A program made the translations under genes and the position numbers. Below the pieces are notes generated by a model that saw only the letters and a list, made by a program, of their open reading frames with translations, was not told the origin of the DNA and did no database searches. Source: an uncultured Bacteroidales bacterium (GTDB lineage Bacteria; Bacteroidota; Bacteroidia; Bacteroidales; FEN-979). Taken from it: a stretch of 64,000 nucleotides of DNA. Of the stretch, positions 1 to 9,279 are shown one piece after another. The stretch is taken from contig CAISJJ010000110.1 of the NCBI GenBank assembly GCA_903885595.1, positions 1-64,000 of the forward strand, in the 5' to 3' direction. Numbering within the stretch: position 1 is the first letter of the stretch; each line of letters begins with the position of its first letter.

Positions 1-188
1 ACCTTGTAGAATGCAAAGAACTGAGCAATATCCAGTGTCACTTTCAGGTCATCTTCACAAACATGTTGCCCTTTTTCTTCAAAATACAGATTGATTGCCT
101 CAACCATATTTGATTTAAGTTCAACCAAATCACTTAAGTCATCAACAAATAGGGGAACAAGCTGACGGGATTTTCCACTCCTGATCAA
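1..188 (-). CDS. Partial ORF of unknown function, running off the window start
   Basis: Open minus-strand frame reading ...LIRSGKSRQLVPLFVDDLSDLVELKSNMVEAINLYFEEKGQHVCEDDLKVTLDIAQFFAFYK; no clear ATG, TTG at 188 used; in-frame TAA further upstream. Confidence 0.35.
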   Translation of the reverse strand, partial: MIRSGKSRQLVPLFVDDLSDLVELKSNMVEAINLYFEEKGQHVCEDDLKVTLDIAQFFAFYK

Positions 189-256
189 CCTGTAATTTTT
201 AATAAATGCTTAGGAAGATTATTTGGCCGGATTCAGATCATTTCCTTTTTTAATTC

Positions 257-2008
257 TCAATTATTCTTTGGTAAAATGAAACTAAAGGTGCTTCCTTTTC
301 CTTCCACACTGTCAACCCAAAAATTACCACCATGTTTTTCGACAAAGTCTTTACAAATCATCAAACCCAGGCCTGAGCTTGCTTCATTATTTGTGCCTTT
401 GCGGCTGGTGTTCACATCTATCCGGAACAGATTTTTGAGCATTGCCTGACTTATTCCTATCCCAGTATCTGAAATGGAAACTTTAACAGACAAGTCGGGC
501 ATTGACTCAGCCATAATAGAGACCTGCCCGTTTTCATCAGTGAATTTTATAGAATTGGAAATCAAATTCCGAAGAATGGAATCAAGCATGGCTTTGTCGG
601 CAATTACTTCTAAATCGGCAGGAATATCATCGCTGATTTCAATTTTTTTCTTGTTCGCCGATTCCTTAAGCACTCCTATTGTATCCATTATTTCCTGCCT
701 CAATGGTAAGAGCTCTGGATTGAAACTGATCAGATCCCGCTGCATCATTGACCATTCCAGTAAATTCTCAAGCAAATTGTACAAGTCAAGGGTCGATTTT
801 CTCATACCTCGAACCATCTTTTGAACCTCATTCTGGGTTAGTACAGGTAATTCTTCATCCAGTAATTGTGTAAAGCCCAGCAATGAAGAAAAAGGACTCC
901 GCAAATCGTGCGCAATTATGGAGAACAACTTGTCTTTTTCGGCATTTGCGCTATAAAGTTGTTCGTTTTTGCATTTGATTTCCTGTTCAGCCTCCTTACG
1001 TTCAGTGATATCTCTTGTAACACTGATTATGCTGGCATTCCCATCAAGGTTAATGACGCGGGCCGACATCAGCCCTGTGAACGTGCTGTAATCTTTTCTC
1101 TGAAATTCTGCCTCGAAGTTATCAACAAATCCACTTCCTTTTAGTAGCGTAACGATACGGTCCCGATCGGTGGAATCATGCCAAATATTTATGCCCAGAC
1201 TGGTTTTCCCAATTATTTCTTCTTTTGAGTAGCCAGACATCGATAAAAAGGCTGAATTGCACTCATAGATATTACCATCGGAAAGACTCGAGATCGCTAC
1301 CGCATCCGGACTCGTATTGAAGATCGAAATGAATCGTTCACTGGACTCAGACTTTTCTGCATTCAACCTTTGGTTGACCATGACCAGAAAACCGAAAGTC
1401 CATGCCAGTCCTACGATCAATGCGTCAAAATATGCAAGAAGACTTACCGGGGTGCTCCGGAAAACCTCTTCCATGGGAGAGCCTGCAAGAATCAAAAAGG
1501 CACGAATAGCGAAGATCGTCCCATGAACAAGAAAAATGAAGGCGATGAACCTTGTGGTGACCCTGATAGACTTTATCTGGTTTTGAAATAATACAATAGA
1601 AGCAAGGAATCCTGTAAAACTGAGCGTAATGCTTATAATGAAAGAACGAATTACAATGTCATCCATTATAAAGAGGAAAACAAGAAGGAGAATTAAAAAA
1701 ACGGAGAAAGAGCCAAGGATTAGCTTTCGGTTTTCCTGTTTTCCGAAAAATCTCATCACCCCAATGTAAACACAGTAGGTTCCGCCTACAATGAAAATGT
1801 TCTGGAATATGATAACAAGAGGGAGTATGAAAGTGAAACCCCTAAGGAAGAGCATCGCAAAACCCAGGATCTCCAAGCCGCACCATAAAAGCCACCATCC
1901 GATTCCCTGATAGACTTTCACTACCCGATACAGGTGGTAGAAAATGATAAACTGCGTCAGGTGAATGAGTGCGATGATTATGCTAACCGTTTTAAGATCG
2001 ATTCCCAT
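257..2008 (-). CDS. Membrane PAS-domain sensor histidine kinase
   Basis: Hydrophobic N-terminal half, PAS (FNTSPDAVAISSL...ITERK), HisKA (FSIIAHDLRSPFSSLLGF), HATPase (DTGIGIS...GLGLMICKDFVEKHGG). Confidence 0.93.
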   Translation of the reverse strand: MGIDLKTVSIIIALIHLTQFIIFYHLYRVVKVYQGIGWWLLWCGLEILGFAMLFLRGFTFILPLVIIFQNIFIVGGTYCVYIGVMRFFGKQENRKLILGSFSVFLILLLVFLFIMDDIVIRSFIISITLSFTGFLASIVLFQNQIKSIRVTTRFIAFIFLVHGTIFAIRAFLILAGSPMEEVFRSTPVSLLAYFDALIVGLAWTFGFLVMVNQRLNAEKSESSERFISIFNTSPDAVAISSLSDGNIYECNSAFLSMSGYSKEEIIGKTSLGINIWHDSTDRDRIVTLLKGSGFVDNFEAEFQRKDYSTFTGLMSARVINLDGNASIISVTRDITERKEAEQEIKCKNEQLYSANAEKDKLFSIIAHDLRSPFSSLLGFTQLLDEELPVLTQNEVQKMVRGMRKSTLDLYNLLENLLEWSMMQRDLISFNPELLPLRQEIMDTIGVLKESANKKKIEISDDIPADLEVIADKAMLDSILRNLISNSIKFTDENGQVSIMAESMPDLSVKVSISDTGIGISQAMLKNLFRIDVNTSRKGTNNEASSGLGLMICKDFVEKHGGNFWVDSVEGKGSTFSFILPKNN

Positions 2009-2069
2009 ATGAAGAGTATACTGCGTTTATTAAGTTATTCCATCATATTTCAAAACAGAAATTGGAAAT

Positions 2070-2876
2070 TTAAGGTAATAATAAATTTACAGTCGTCCTG
2101 AAACCAAACTGGGGCTGGTTAAAATTGCCAAAAAAAATCTTTGGTCCGAGTACAAAATTAAGAAATTGCTTGCCAACTTTGATTGTTTTCTGTCCGGTGA
2201 TGATCACCGAACCATTTGTGACATCTTTCTTCCATTCGTATCCAATCTCGGAAGTTAGTCCTATTCCCCACCCGTGATTGAAACTGTATACTACCAGCGG
2301 CTGGACATATGTGTAGCTGAAATCGGGTCGCTGTTCGCTCCCGGTAAAACTCCAGAGATGAAAAAGAAGAAAGGCCGCGATGATTTTTTTGGTTTGAATT
2401 GCGGCAATGCCTCCCGGACCGGTGGCCCACTTTTTAGCTGATAATTCATTCGGGAAACCGGTAGGAAAATAAAAAGAGGGTCCTATCCCCCATACGAATC
2501 TCCCAGGCTTAGGTGAAAAAAAGGTGTTAATCAACAAGTCCCCAAGTCCTGTCTGACTGGTCTTACCATAAATGTCCACTTGTGAAATTACAGGCAGCAC
2601 AACCCGGTTTATTATATCGATTTTTTTACCCAATGAAAAAGGAAAGATCGGCATCAGGTTCATGGTCCACTTGAATCCGTTGTTTGGCGGAACATTGAGA
2701 TCAAAATTATTCTGGAAAGGCACGCTGATATAACAAAGGGGATTAATCTCGCGAGGAAAAAGAACGGATTGCTTTTGCGAGAAGCAGGAATGATGCATTG
2801 TAAGCATGGTTATTATAATCATTACCCCGCTTATTTTCATAAAACAAAAAGGGGTTAACCTCTTTTTCGGCATCAT
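2070..2876 (-). CDS. Secreted/outer-membrane beta-barrel-like hypothetical protein (neuromedin U / MetA-like annotation family)
   Basis: Signal-like N-terminus; LGDLLINTFFSPKPGRFVWGIGPSFYFPTG...KWATGPGG pattern; ends ...VNLLLP. Confidence 0.6.
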   Translation of the reverse strand: MMPKKRLTPFCFMKISGVMIIITMLTMHHSCFSQKQSVLFPREINPLCYISVPFQNNFDLNVPPNNGFKWTMNLMPIFPFSLGKKIDIINRVVLPVISQVDIYGKTSQTGLGDLLINTFFSPKPGRFVWGIGPSFYFPTGFPNELSAKKWATGPGGIAAIQTKKIIAAFLLFHLWSFTGSEQRPDFSYTYVQPLVVYSFNHGWGIGLTSEIGYEWKKDVTNGSVIITGQKTIKVGKQFLNFVLGPKIFFGNFNQPQFGFRTTVNLLLP

Positions 2877-2902
2877 TCAGGTGGTCTTCATTTTTACAAA
2901 TA

Positions 2903-2910
2903 CAAAGGTA
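2903..2910 (-). promoter_or_regulatory. Bacteroidota -7 box TACCTTTG upstream of 2070..2876
   Basis: TAnnTTTG match about 27 nt upstream of the start codon. Confidence 0.4.
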
Positions 2911-3126
2911 TTCCCTTCCCTTGGGTAAAAGAAATTTTTTTCAACCTTTTGCATTGATTTCGGACCGACCCCAAAAAGGCTTATAATCGGGGGATGCACT
3001 CCTCTTTCCTTTAGTACAGCATGACATATTTACCCACAATCACCAAAACGGCCAATATCTTTTTGCAAAATTTTGTAATAATCATCGAATTTTACAGACT
3101 CCCGTTGGTACCCTTGTTGGTACCCA

Positions 3127-3162
3127 ACAAAAAACCACCTACATAATTAAATATAAGTGGTT
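3127..3162 (-). terminator. Putative intrinsic terminator downstream of tRNA-Lys
   Basis: Minus strand AACCAC...GTGGTT stem followed by TTTT, just after the tRNA 3' end. Confidence 0.5.
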
Positions 3163-3171
3163 GATTTTCCG

Positions 3172-3244
3172 TCTCCTCGCCAGGACTCGAACCTGGGACC
3201 CATTGATTAAGAGTCAATTGCTCTACCAACTGAGCTACGAAGAG
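3172..3244 (-). tRNA. tRNA-Lys(CTT)
   Basis: Minus strand CTCTTCG TAGCTCAGTTGGTAGAGCA ... CTCTTAA loop ... CCAGGTTCGAGTCCTGG CGAGGAG A; acceptor and T arms pair; anticodon CTT. Confidence 0.95.
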
Positions 3245-3255
3245 TTTCAGGCCGG

Positions 3256-3263
3256 CAAAGATA
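3256..3263 (-). promoter_or_regulatory. -7 box TATCTTTG for tRNA-Lys
   Basis: TAnnTTTG ending 12 nt upstream of the tRNA 5' end. Confidence 0.45.
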
Positions 3264-3323
3264 CAAACTTTTCAGGAAATGAGGATAACCCCGATTAAAT
3301 AATTGTTTAAGTTTGTAATCGTG

Positions 3324-3386
3324 ACAAATGACAAATGACAAATGACAAATGACAAGTGACAAATGACGAGTGACGGGTGACAAATG
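3324..3386. repeat. Heptamer tandem array (ACAAATG)x9, degenerate
   Basis: acaaatg x4, acaagtg, acaaatg, acgagtg, acgggtg, acaaatg; the last ATG is the meaB start codon. Confidence 0.95.
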
Positions 3387-4553
3387 GATAAGGGAAAAAA
3401 AAACAGTAATACTTTTCCGGCTTCGGCCCTACATGTGATGGACGGTATTGAACAACCGGGCCAGATCAACGAAGAGGCGCTCAGAAAGCTGAAAGCAAGA
3501 AAGCACAAGGTTTATACCGCAGAAGAGCTTATTGCCGGTATCCTTTCAGGGAACAGGACCCTCCTGAGCAAAGCGATCACCCTGGTAGAGAGTTCACTGC
3601 CTAAACACCAGGAACAGGCACAGGAGATTATTGCTGCATGTTTGCAAATACAAAATGCAAAATGCAAAATGCAAAATTCCGAAATCAGCCAAGCCGAATC
3701 CCCGCTTTCATCCATTCGCGTTGGTATTACCGGGGTCCCAGGCGTGGGTAAAAGCACATTCATTGAAGCACTGGGGAAACACCTTACCGCAAAGGGACAT
3801 AAGCTGGCCGTTCTGGCTATTGATCCGAGCAGTTCACGATCAAAAGGCAGTATCCTCGGCGATAAAACCCGGATGGAGGAGTTGTCTGTCGACCCGAACG
3901 CATTTATACGCCCCTCGCCTTCAGCCGGTTCGCTTGGCGGGGTGGCAAGGAAGACCCGCGAAACGATTTTACTTTGCGAAGCTGCCGGTTTTGATGTGAT
4001 CTTTATCGAAACTGTTGGGGTGGGACAATCGGAAACCACCGTTCATTCCATGGTCGACTTTTTCCTGCTTCTCATGCTGGCCGGCGCCGGCGATGAGCTC
4101 CAGGGCATCAAGCGGGGTATCATCGAAATGGCTGATGCCATCGTGATCAACAAGGCCGATGGCGACAATGTCCAAAAGGCAAAATCAGCCCGTGTTGAGT
4201 ATGCCAATGCCCTTCACCTTTTTCCTCCCCCCGGCAGCGGCTGGATACCGGTTGCCGACATCTGTTCGGCCCGTTCAATGCTGGGCATTGATCATGTGTG
4301 GGAAATTATCGTGGAACACAGGGAAACTACGACAAAAACAGGTTTTTTTCAAAAGCGAAGAATGGAGCAAAGCCGCCAGGTCCTGTTCGAAACCATTGAA
4401 GATGGATTGCGCAACCACTTCTTCTCACGGAAAGAGATTGCACATCTCCTTGCAAAATCGGAATATGAAATTATGACCGGACACGTGAATCCTTATAAAG
4501 CAGCGCAGGAGCTGCTGGAGCAGTATTTTACAGGTAGCGAGGTAGTGAAATAG
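3384..4553 (+). CDS. meaB: Methylmalonyl-CoA mutase-associated G3E-family GTPase MeaB/ArgK
   Basis: GITGVPGVGKSTFIEALG, LAIDPSSSRSKGSILGDKTRM, ETVGVGQSE, VINKADGDN. Confidence 0.95.
   Translation: MDKGKKNSNTFPASALHVMDGIEQPGQINEEALRKLKARKHKVYTAEELIAGILSGNRTLLSKAITLVESSLPKHQEQAQEIIAACLQIQNAKCKMQNSEISQAESPLSSIRVGITGVPGVGKSTFIEALGKHLTAKGHKLAVLAIDPSSSRSKGSILGDKTRMEELSVDPNAFIRPSPSAGSLGGVARKTRETILLCEAAGFDVIFIETVGVGQSETTVHSMVDFFLLLMLAGAGDELQGIKRGIIEMADAIVINKADGDNVQKAKSARVEYANALHLFPPPGSGWIPVADICSARSMLGIDHVWEIIVEHRETTTKTGFFQKRRMEQSRQVLFETIEDGLRNHFFSRKEIAHLLAKSEYEIMTGHVNPYKAAQELLEQYFTGSEVVK
3644..3678. repeat. In-frame heptamer tract (CAAAATG)n inside meaB
   Basis: gcaaata caaaatg caaaatg caaaatg caaaatt, encoding QIQNAKCKMQN. 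Confidence 0.9.
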
Positions 4554-4579
4554 CGAGGTAGCGAAGTTGCGAAGTTGCG
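4532..4579. repeat. Octamer tandem array (AGGTAGCG)x6 spanning the meaB stop codon
   Basis: aggtagcg aggtagtg aaatagcg aggtagcg aagttgcg aagttgcg; meaB TAG (4551-4553) lies inside it. Confidence 0.93.
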
Positions 4580-4598
4580 AAATCCAAAACAATTACCC

Positions 4599-7079
4599 TC
4601 AGCTGTTCTTCTTTGTCCAATGCTTGTATATCATCTGGTAAAGCCTATTGGTATCAATCGGTTTGATCAGATGATCGTTGCTGCCGGCTTCAAAACATTT
4701 TCTTGTTTCATCCTGGTGGGCCGACGCCGACTGTGTCACGATGGGAAGGTGGGGTAAAAGTTGCCTGATCTGGCGGGTACATTCAAATCCATCCATACCG
4801 GGCATCTGTATATCCATAAGTACCAACCCGATGTCGGGGTATTGCGCGATCCGTTCCAAAGCAATCAAGCCATTTTGTGCATAGATCACTTTGGCATTGA
4901 CTGCCAGCAGCATAGCCCCCATCAGCCTGGCATTAATCATTTCATCCTCGGCAATGAGTACTGTCAAACCCTGGAAATCAAATTGCCGGGGTTTTAGTTC
5001 AGTTCGCGGGGCCAGGTTTTTCTGGAGTTTAAACGGCAGTGTAAAGTAAAATGAAGTTCCCTTGCCCTTTACCGATTCTAGCCAGATAGAACCGCCCATC
5101 CGCTCGACCAGCGATTTTGAAATGGACAGTCCAAGCCCGGTGCCGCTATATTTTCGCGCATTGGCATAATCAACCTGGTAAAAACTCTTGAAAATATCCT
5201 CCTGGTTCTCAACAGGAATCCCGATGCCTGTATCAGCAACAAAGAATTCGCAGAAACGGTCCCTGCCAAGGGAGTATCCGAACCGGATCGTGCCGGTCTG
5301 AGTAAACTTTAATGCATTATCCAAAAGGTTGGTGAGAATTTGTCCGACTCGTTCCTGGTCAGCCACAATTTCCGGGGATCTCCCGCCAGGGGGTAGCGCC
5401 AGCTCAATATTCAGTCCGGGTTTTCCCAGCCGGTTCTTCTCCGCATTGCAATATTCGGCCATCTCTTCCAGGAGGATGTGCAAAGAAAAAGTTGTTTCGT
5501 TGAAAAAAACCTGGTCGGTTTCTATTTTCGAGATCTCCAGGATGTCATCGATCATCCGCAGAAGGCGATTGGTGCTGTATCCTATAATTTCAGCGTATTC
5601 TTCTATATCGGCCCTGCTGATACTTTCATTACGCATCAGGCTGGAAAATCCGATGATAGAGTTCATCGGCGTGCGGATCTCATGACTCAGGTTAGCCAGG
5701 AAAGCAGCTTTAAGTTTGTCGGATTGCTCTGCACGCTCTTTGGCTGAAACCAGTTCGTGCTCTATATTTACACGATCGTTAATGTCGTGTGCGGTGACCA
5801 GGAAAGCAATTTTATTTTCCATTTCGATGCCGGTGGAGGTAACATCGGCCCAGCGTACTTCGCCATCCTTGCGGATAAACCGCAATTCATTCCGCCACAT
5901 TTGGTCCTCCCCTGTCACCGTCGCATTCCTGTGAATCTGAAAGAGTTCAAGGTAACCAGGGTAGATTATCTTTGACAGCGGTACCAATTGAAGCTCTGCA
6001 ATGGAATAGCCAAGGAAATTCTCAGCCATCGGATTGATGAACCTGATATATTCGCCATCATGAATGAAGATGGCTGCAGCGGTTGACTCCATCAGCTTCC
6101 TGAATTTTTCTTCACTTACCCTCAGCGCATTTCCCTGTTCAATGGAATCATTGATCATAAAGGCTATCTCCTTGAATTCATTTCCGGCCGGGTGGGGTTC
6201 TATTCCAATCGGCAGATTTTGATTTTCAAGCATGGCAGAAATCTTACGCAGCGGAAAAACAATCCATTTGAGAAGCAACCACGCCAGGATTAAAAATCCA
6301 ATCAGGATGGCAGCAGAAAAAAGCAAGAATTGCTGATCAAAGTAGGTCCCGATTTCGCCGATCTGCTTGAGGTTGATCGCCACTTTCAGATAGGCTGCAG
6401 GCTTATTTTCCCAAGGGTTTTTGAGGGGAAGAATAAAAATTCTCGATTTTACTGAGGAGCCTTCCAGGGGTTGATGAAAATGAATGGACAGTTTACATTC
6501 CGAACTCTGCTCAAGCCTTTTAATGTAAGTTTCATCCCACAGTTTGCCAATAAATACGAAACCACCCGGCGCTGCCAGCCGCTTTTTATCATTGGTTGCA
6601 TGAATGCTCGATCCTTGAATTTCGATCATTCCGGCTGAGGTTTGAATATAGCCGTGCAGATATTTATTTTTACAGAGCAGATCCTTTACCTTTGATGTGA
6701 GCAGAGGATAGTCAATAATATCGTCGCGCAAAGGTTCAACTGAGCTGTATACTTTATTACCAAGGCTGTCATATATCCAAACTGCATTGGCCATATAAAA
6801 ATCAATGATCACCCTGAGGTTCACATCGGCCCATTTGTAATCCGGTCTTTTGGCAAACTGCACCATGTCGTCGCCATAGGTATAATCGAACACCAGGGTT
6901 TTATAGTAATCACCATGGATTTCCATCAGCGATTGTACCATGAGCTTTTTCTGCGCAGTGACCTGGTCGATGTACAGGTTGACAATTTTATGCTGCGATT
7001 CAACCTGATGTTTAACCAGGACCATTGAAATGATGGCAAAAAAGAACAGAAGGATTAATATTTTCGGGGTAACTTTCAT
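4599..7079 (-). CDS. Hybrid sensor histidine kinase with membrane sensor, PAS, HisKA/HATPase and C-terminal receiver
   Basis: PAS with VTAHDINDR; ANLSHEIRTPMNSIIGF; DTGIGIP..GTGLGLSISKSLVERMGG; receiver LIAEDEMINARL...VLMDIQMPGMDGFE. Confidence 0.95.
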   Translation of the reverse strand: MKVTPKILILLFFFAIISMVLVKHQVESQHKIVNLYIDQVTAQKKLMVQSLMEIHGDYYKTLVFDYTYGDDMVQFAKRPDYKWADVNLRVIIDFYMANAVWIYDSLGNKVYSSVEPLRDDIIDYPLLTSKVKDLLCKNKYLHGYIQTSAGMIEIQGSSIHATNDKKRLAAPGGFVFIGKLWDETYIKRLEQSSECKLSIHFHQPLEGSSVKSRIFILPLKNPWENKPAAYLKVAINLKQIGEIGTYFDQQFLLFSAAILIGFLILAWLLLKWIVFPLRKISAMLENQNLPIGIEPHPAGNEFKEIAFMINDSIEQGNALRVSEEKFRKLMESTAAAIFIHDGEYIRFINPMAENFLGYSIAELQLVPLSKIIYPGYLELFQIHRNATVTGEDQMWRNELRFIRKDGEVRWADVTSTGIEMENKIAFLVTAHDINDRVNIEHELVSAKERAEQSDKLKAAFLANLSHEIRTPMNSIIGFSSLMRNESISRADIEEYAEIIGYSTNRLLRMIDDILEISKIETDQVFFNETTFSLHILLEEMAEYCNAEKNRLGKPGLNIELALPPGGRSPEIVADQERVGQILTNLLDNALKFTQTGTIRFGYSLGRDRFCEFFVADTGIGIPVENQEDIFKSFYQVDYANARKYSGTGLGLSISKSLVERMGGSIWLESVKGKGTSFYFTLPFKLQKNLAPRTELKPRQFDFQGLTVLIAEDEMINARLMGAMLLAVNAKVIYAQNGLIALERIAQYPDIGLVLMDIQMPGMDGFECTRQIRQLLPHLPIVTQSASAHQDETRKCFEAGSNDHLIKPIDTNRLYQMIYKHWTKKNS

Positions 7080-8665
7080 TTCAGAAAGGGCGAAATTTTC
7101 CAGTATAGCTCTGTCGGATTAAAGGGTTTGATGATGTATCCGCTCATGCCGCAGGTATAAATTTTATCCCTGTCCTCTAAAAAAGCCGAGGCTGTCAACG
7201 CGATGATGGGAAGGTTCTTAAAGTAGTAACCATCCAGCGTTCTGACGAACATGGATGCATCATACCCGTTCATTTCCGGCATATGCAAATCCATCAGGAC
7301 AACATCATATTTCGTTTCCTGGATTTTTTGTACTGCGACTTTCCCGTTTTCGGCAATATCGACCGATGCTTCCCATTTGGCAAGAAATTTTGATACAATC
7401 TTCTGGTTAACCAGGTTATCTTCAACAACGAGGACCATCAGTCCTTTCAGACTGCGGAACGCCGTTCGCTTCAACATCTCTTCCTCAATATGTGTTTTTT
7501 TACTTTTGCAGAAATTAAGGTTGAAGGAGAAAGTACTTCCCTCTTCAGGCGCACTTTTAAGTTCAAGGGAACCACCCTGCAATCCGATCAGTTTTTTTGT
7601 AATAGCCAGGCCCAGGCCGGTGCCGCCATATTTCCGTGTTGTGGAAGAACTTGCCTGTGTAAAACTTTCAAAAATATACTGCTGTTTATCTTCGGCAATA
7701 CCAATACCGGTATCGATAACGCTGAAGCGAAGTCCGGTTTCATCCGGGAAATCAGCAATCACGGAAACTTCCATGGTCACTTTTCCATGCTCCGTAAATT
7801 TAAGTGCGTTTCCCACCAGGTTGATCATGATTTGCGATAATCGCACCGAGTCGCCAGTAATAACGGCCGGAACGGCATCGGAAATGTCAGTGATGAGATC
7901 TATGCCCTTTTTTATCGCCTGGTATTCAAAGCTCTGACGAATGCCATTGAGCAACTTCCGCAGTTCAAAGTCAACCGTTTCAAAGGTGATTTTACCAGAA
8001 TCGATTTTTGAATAATCAAGGATGTCGTTGATCAGCCGCATCAGGTTATCGGCCGAGAATTGCAGGATTTCAATATTGTCAAGCTGATCGGGACGGGGAT
8101 CTTCCTCCCGCAGGAGATTGGCCGTATTGATGATGGCATTAAGGGGTGTCCTGATCTCATGGCTCATGGTCGAAAGGAATTGTTGTTTTGCCATAGCGGC
8201 TCCTTCGGCAATGTTTTTCGCCTTCTCCAATTCCTTTTCAGTTTCGGCCCTGCTGAGGATCTCCAGTTCGAGTCTTTTCCGCTGCCGGTAAAGGTTTATA
8301 AAAATGGTTACCTTCCCGATAAACAGGTCCGTTATGATTGGCTTGGCGATAAAGTCGACCGCACCGGTTTTAATCCCTTTAGTCCGGTAGTAATTCTCAT
8401 TATAGATAGCGGTGATGTAGATGATCGGCAGCATTGCATTTTTCGGATCCTTCCTGATGTTTTCCACTGTTTCAAACCCGTCCATTCCCGGCATCTGAAC
8501 ATCCATCAGGATAAGTGCAAATTCATGCTGGTCAGTCATTTCGATGGCCTGTCGTCCCGACATGGCGCGGATCAACTCGACATCGAGGTCGGCAAGCAAT
8601 CCTTCAATTGCAATAATGTTGTTTATATAATCATCAACGATCAGTATTTTCGGTCTGATGTTCAT
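7076..8665 (-). CDS. Receiver-histidine kinase-receiver hybrid protein
   Basis: Two receivers (ILIVDDY...LMDVQMPGMDGFE; VLVVEDNLVNQKI...VLMDLHMPEMNGYD) flanking LSTMSHEIRTPLNAI/HATPase; overlaps 4599..7079 by 4 nt. Confidence 0.95.
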   Translation of the reverse strand: MNIRPKILIVDDYINNIIAIEGLLADLDVELIRAMSGRQAIEMTDQHEFALILMDVQMPGMDGFETVENIRKDPKNAMLPIIYITAIYNENYYRTKGIKTGAVDFIAKPIITDLFIGKVTIFINLYRQRKRLELEILSRAETEKELEKAKNIAEGAAMAKQQFLSTMSHEIRTPLNAIINTANLLREEDPRPDQLDNIEILQFSADNLMRLINDILDYSKIDSGKITFETVDFELRKLLNGIRQSFEYQAIKKGIDLITDISDAVPAVITGDSVRLSQIMINLVGNALKFTEHGKVTMEVSVIADFPDETGLRFSVIDTGIGIAEDKQQYIFESFTQASSSTTRKYGGTGLGLAITKKLIGLQGGSLELKSAPEEGSTFSFNLNFCKSKKTHIEEEMLKRTAFRSLKGLMVLVVEDNLVNQKIVSKFLAKWEASVDIAENGKVAVQKIQETKYDVVLMDLHMPEMNGYDASMFVRTLDGYYFKNLPIIALTASAFLEDRDKIYTCGMSGYIIKPFNPTELYWKISPFLK

Positions 8666-8677
8666 TGAAATCAGGCT

Positions 8678-9268
8678 TTAACTCTTGGGGTTCATGTCAG
8701 TGAGCGAATTCAGGAATGGTGCGATTTCCTCAAGCGGGATGATCTGGTCAACGGCTGAGGTAAGAATGGCGGCGCGGGGCATGGATGCAACCTCGGCGGT
8801 TTCCGGGTCCTGCACGATGGTCAGACCTCCGAAATCCTTGATTTTTTTTAGCCCCTTGCTCCCATCATTGTTCGCCCCGGTAAGTATGATCCCGATCAGT
8901 TTATCCTTGTATGCCTCTGCGGCTGTTTCAAAGAGCACATCGATGGAAGGGCGGGCATAGTTAACCCGCTCATCAATAGTAAGTGTGAAAGTACGATCGG
9001 GTTCCAGCAGCAGATGGTAATTGGGGGGTGCAAGATAAGCCATACCTGGCATTGGTTGCTCCTTTTCATCAGCCTCCTTGACCTGAAGTTTTCTGATATC
9101 ATTGAGTATCTGAATGAGATAGTTTTCCGAATCGGCGCTGATGTGCTGAACTATGATCAATGGGATATTGAACCCTTCGCTGAGCCCGTGAAGGAGTACC
9201 TTCAGTGCATTCAGACCTCCGGCAGAGGAACCGATCACAATGGCCTCATATCGTTTTTTCTGTGACAA
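8678..9268 (-). CDS. Stand-alone CheB-type methylesterase domain protein
   Basis: IGSSAGGLNAL, VQHISAD, YLAPPNYHLLLE, ILTGANNDGSKGLKKI; no receiver domain; TTG start. Confidence 0.92.
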   Translation of the reverse strand: MSQKKRYEAIVIGSSAGGLNALKVLLHGLSEGFNIPLIIVQHISADSENYLIQILNDIRKLQVKEADEKEQPMPGMAYLAPPNYHLLLEPDRTFTLTIDERVNYARPSIDVLFETAAEAYKDKLIGIILTGANNDGSKGLKKIKDFGGLTIVQDPETAEVASMPRAAILTSAVDQIIPLEEIAPFLNSLTDMNPKS

Positions 9269-9279
9269 CGTTGTTGTTT

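Noticed and set aside
8060-8668. 202-aa plus-strand ORF
   Set aside because: Antisense to the hybrid kinase; composition mirrors the opposite strand.
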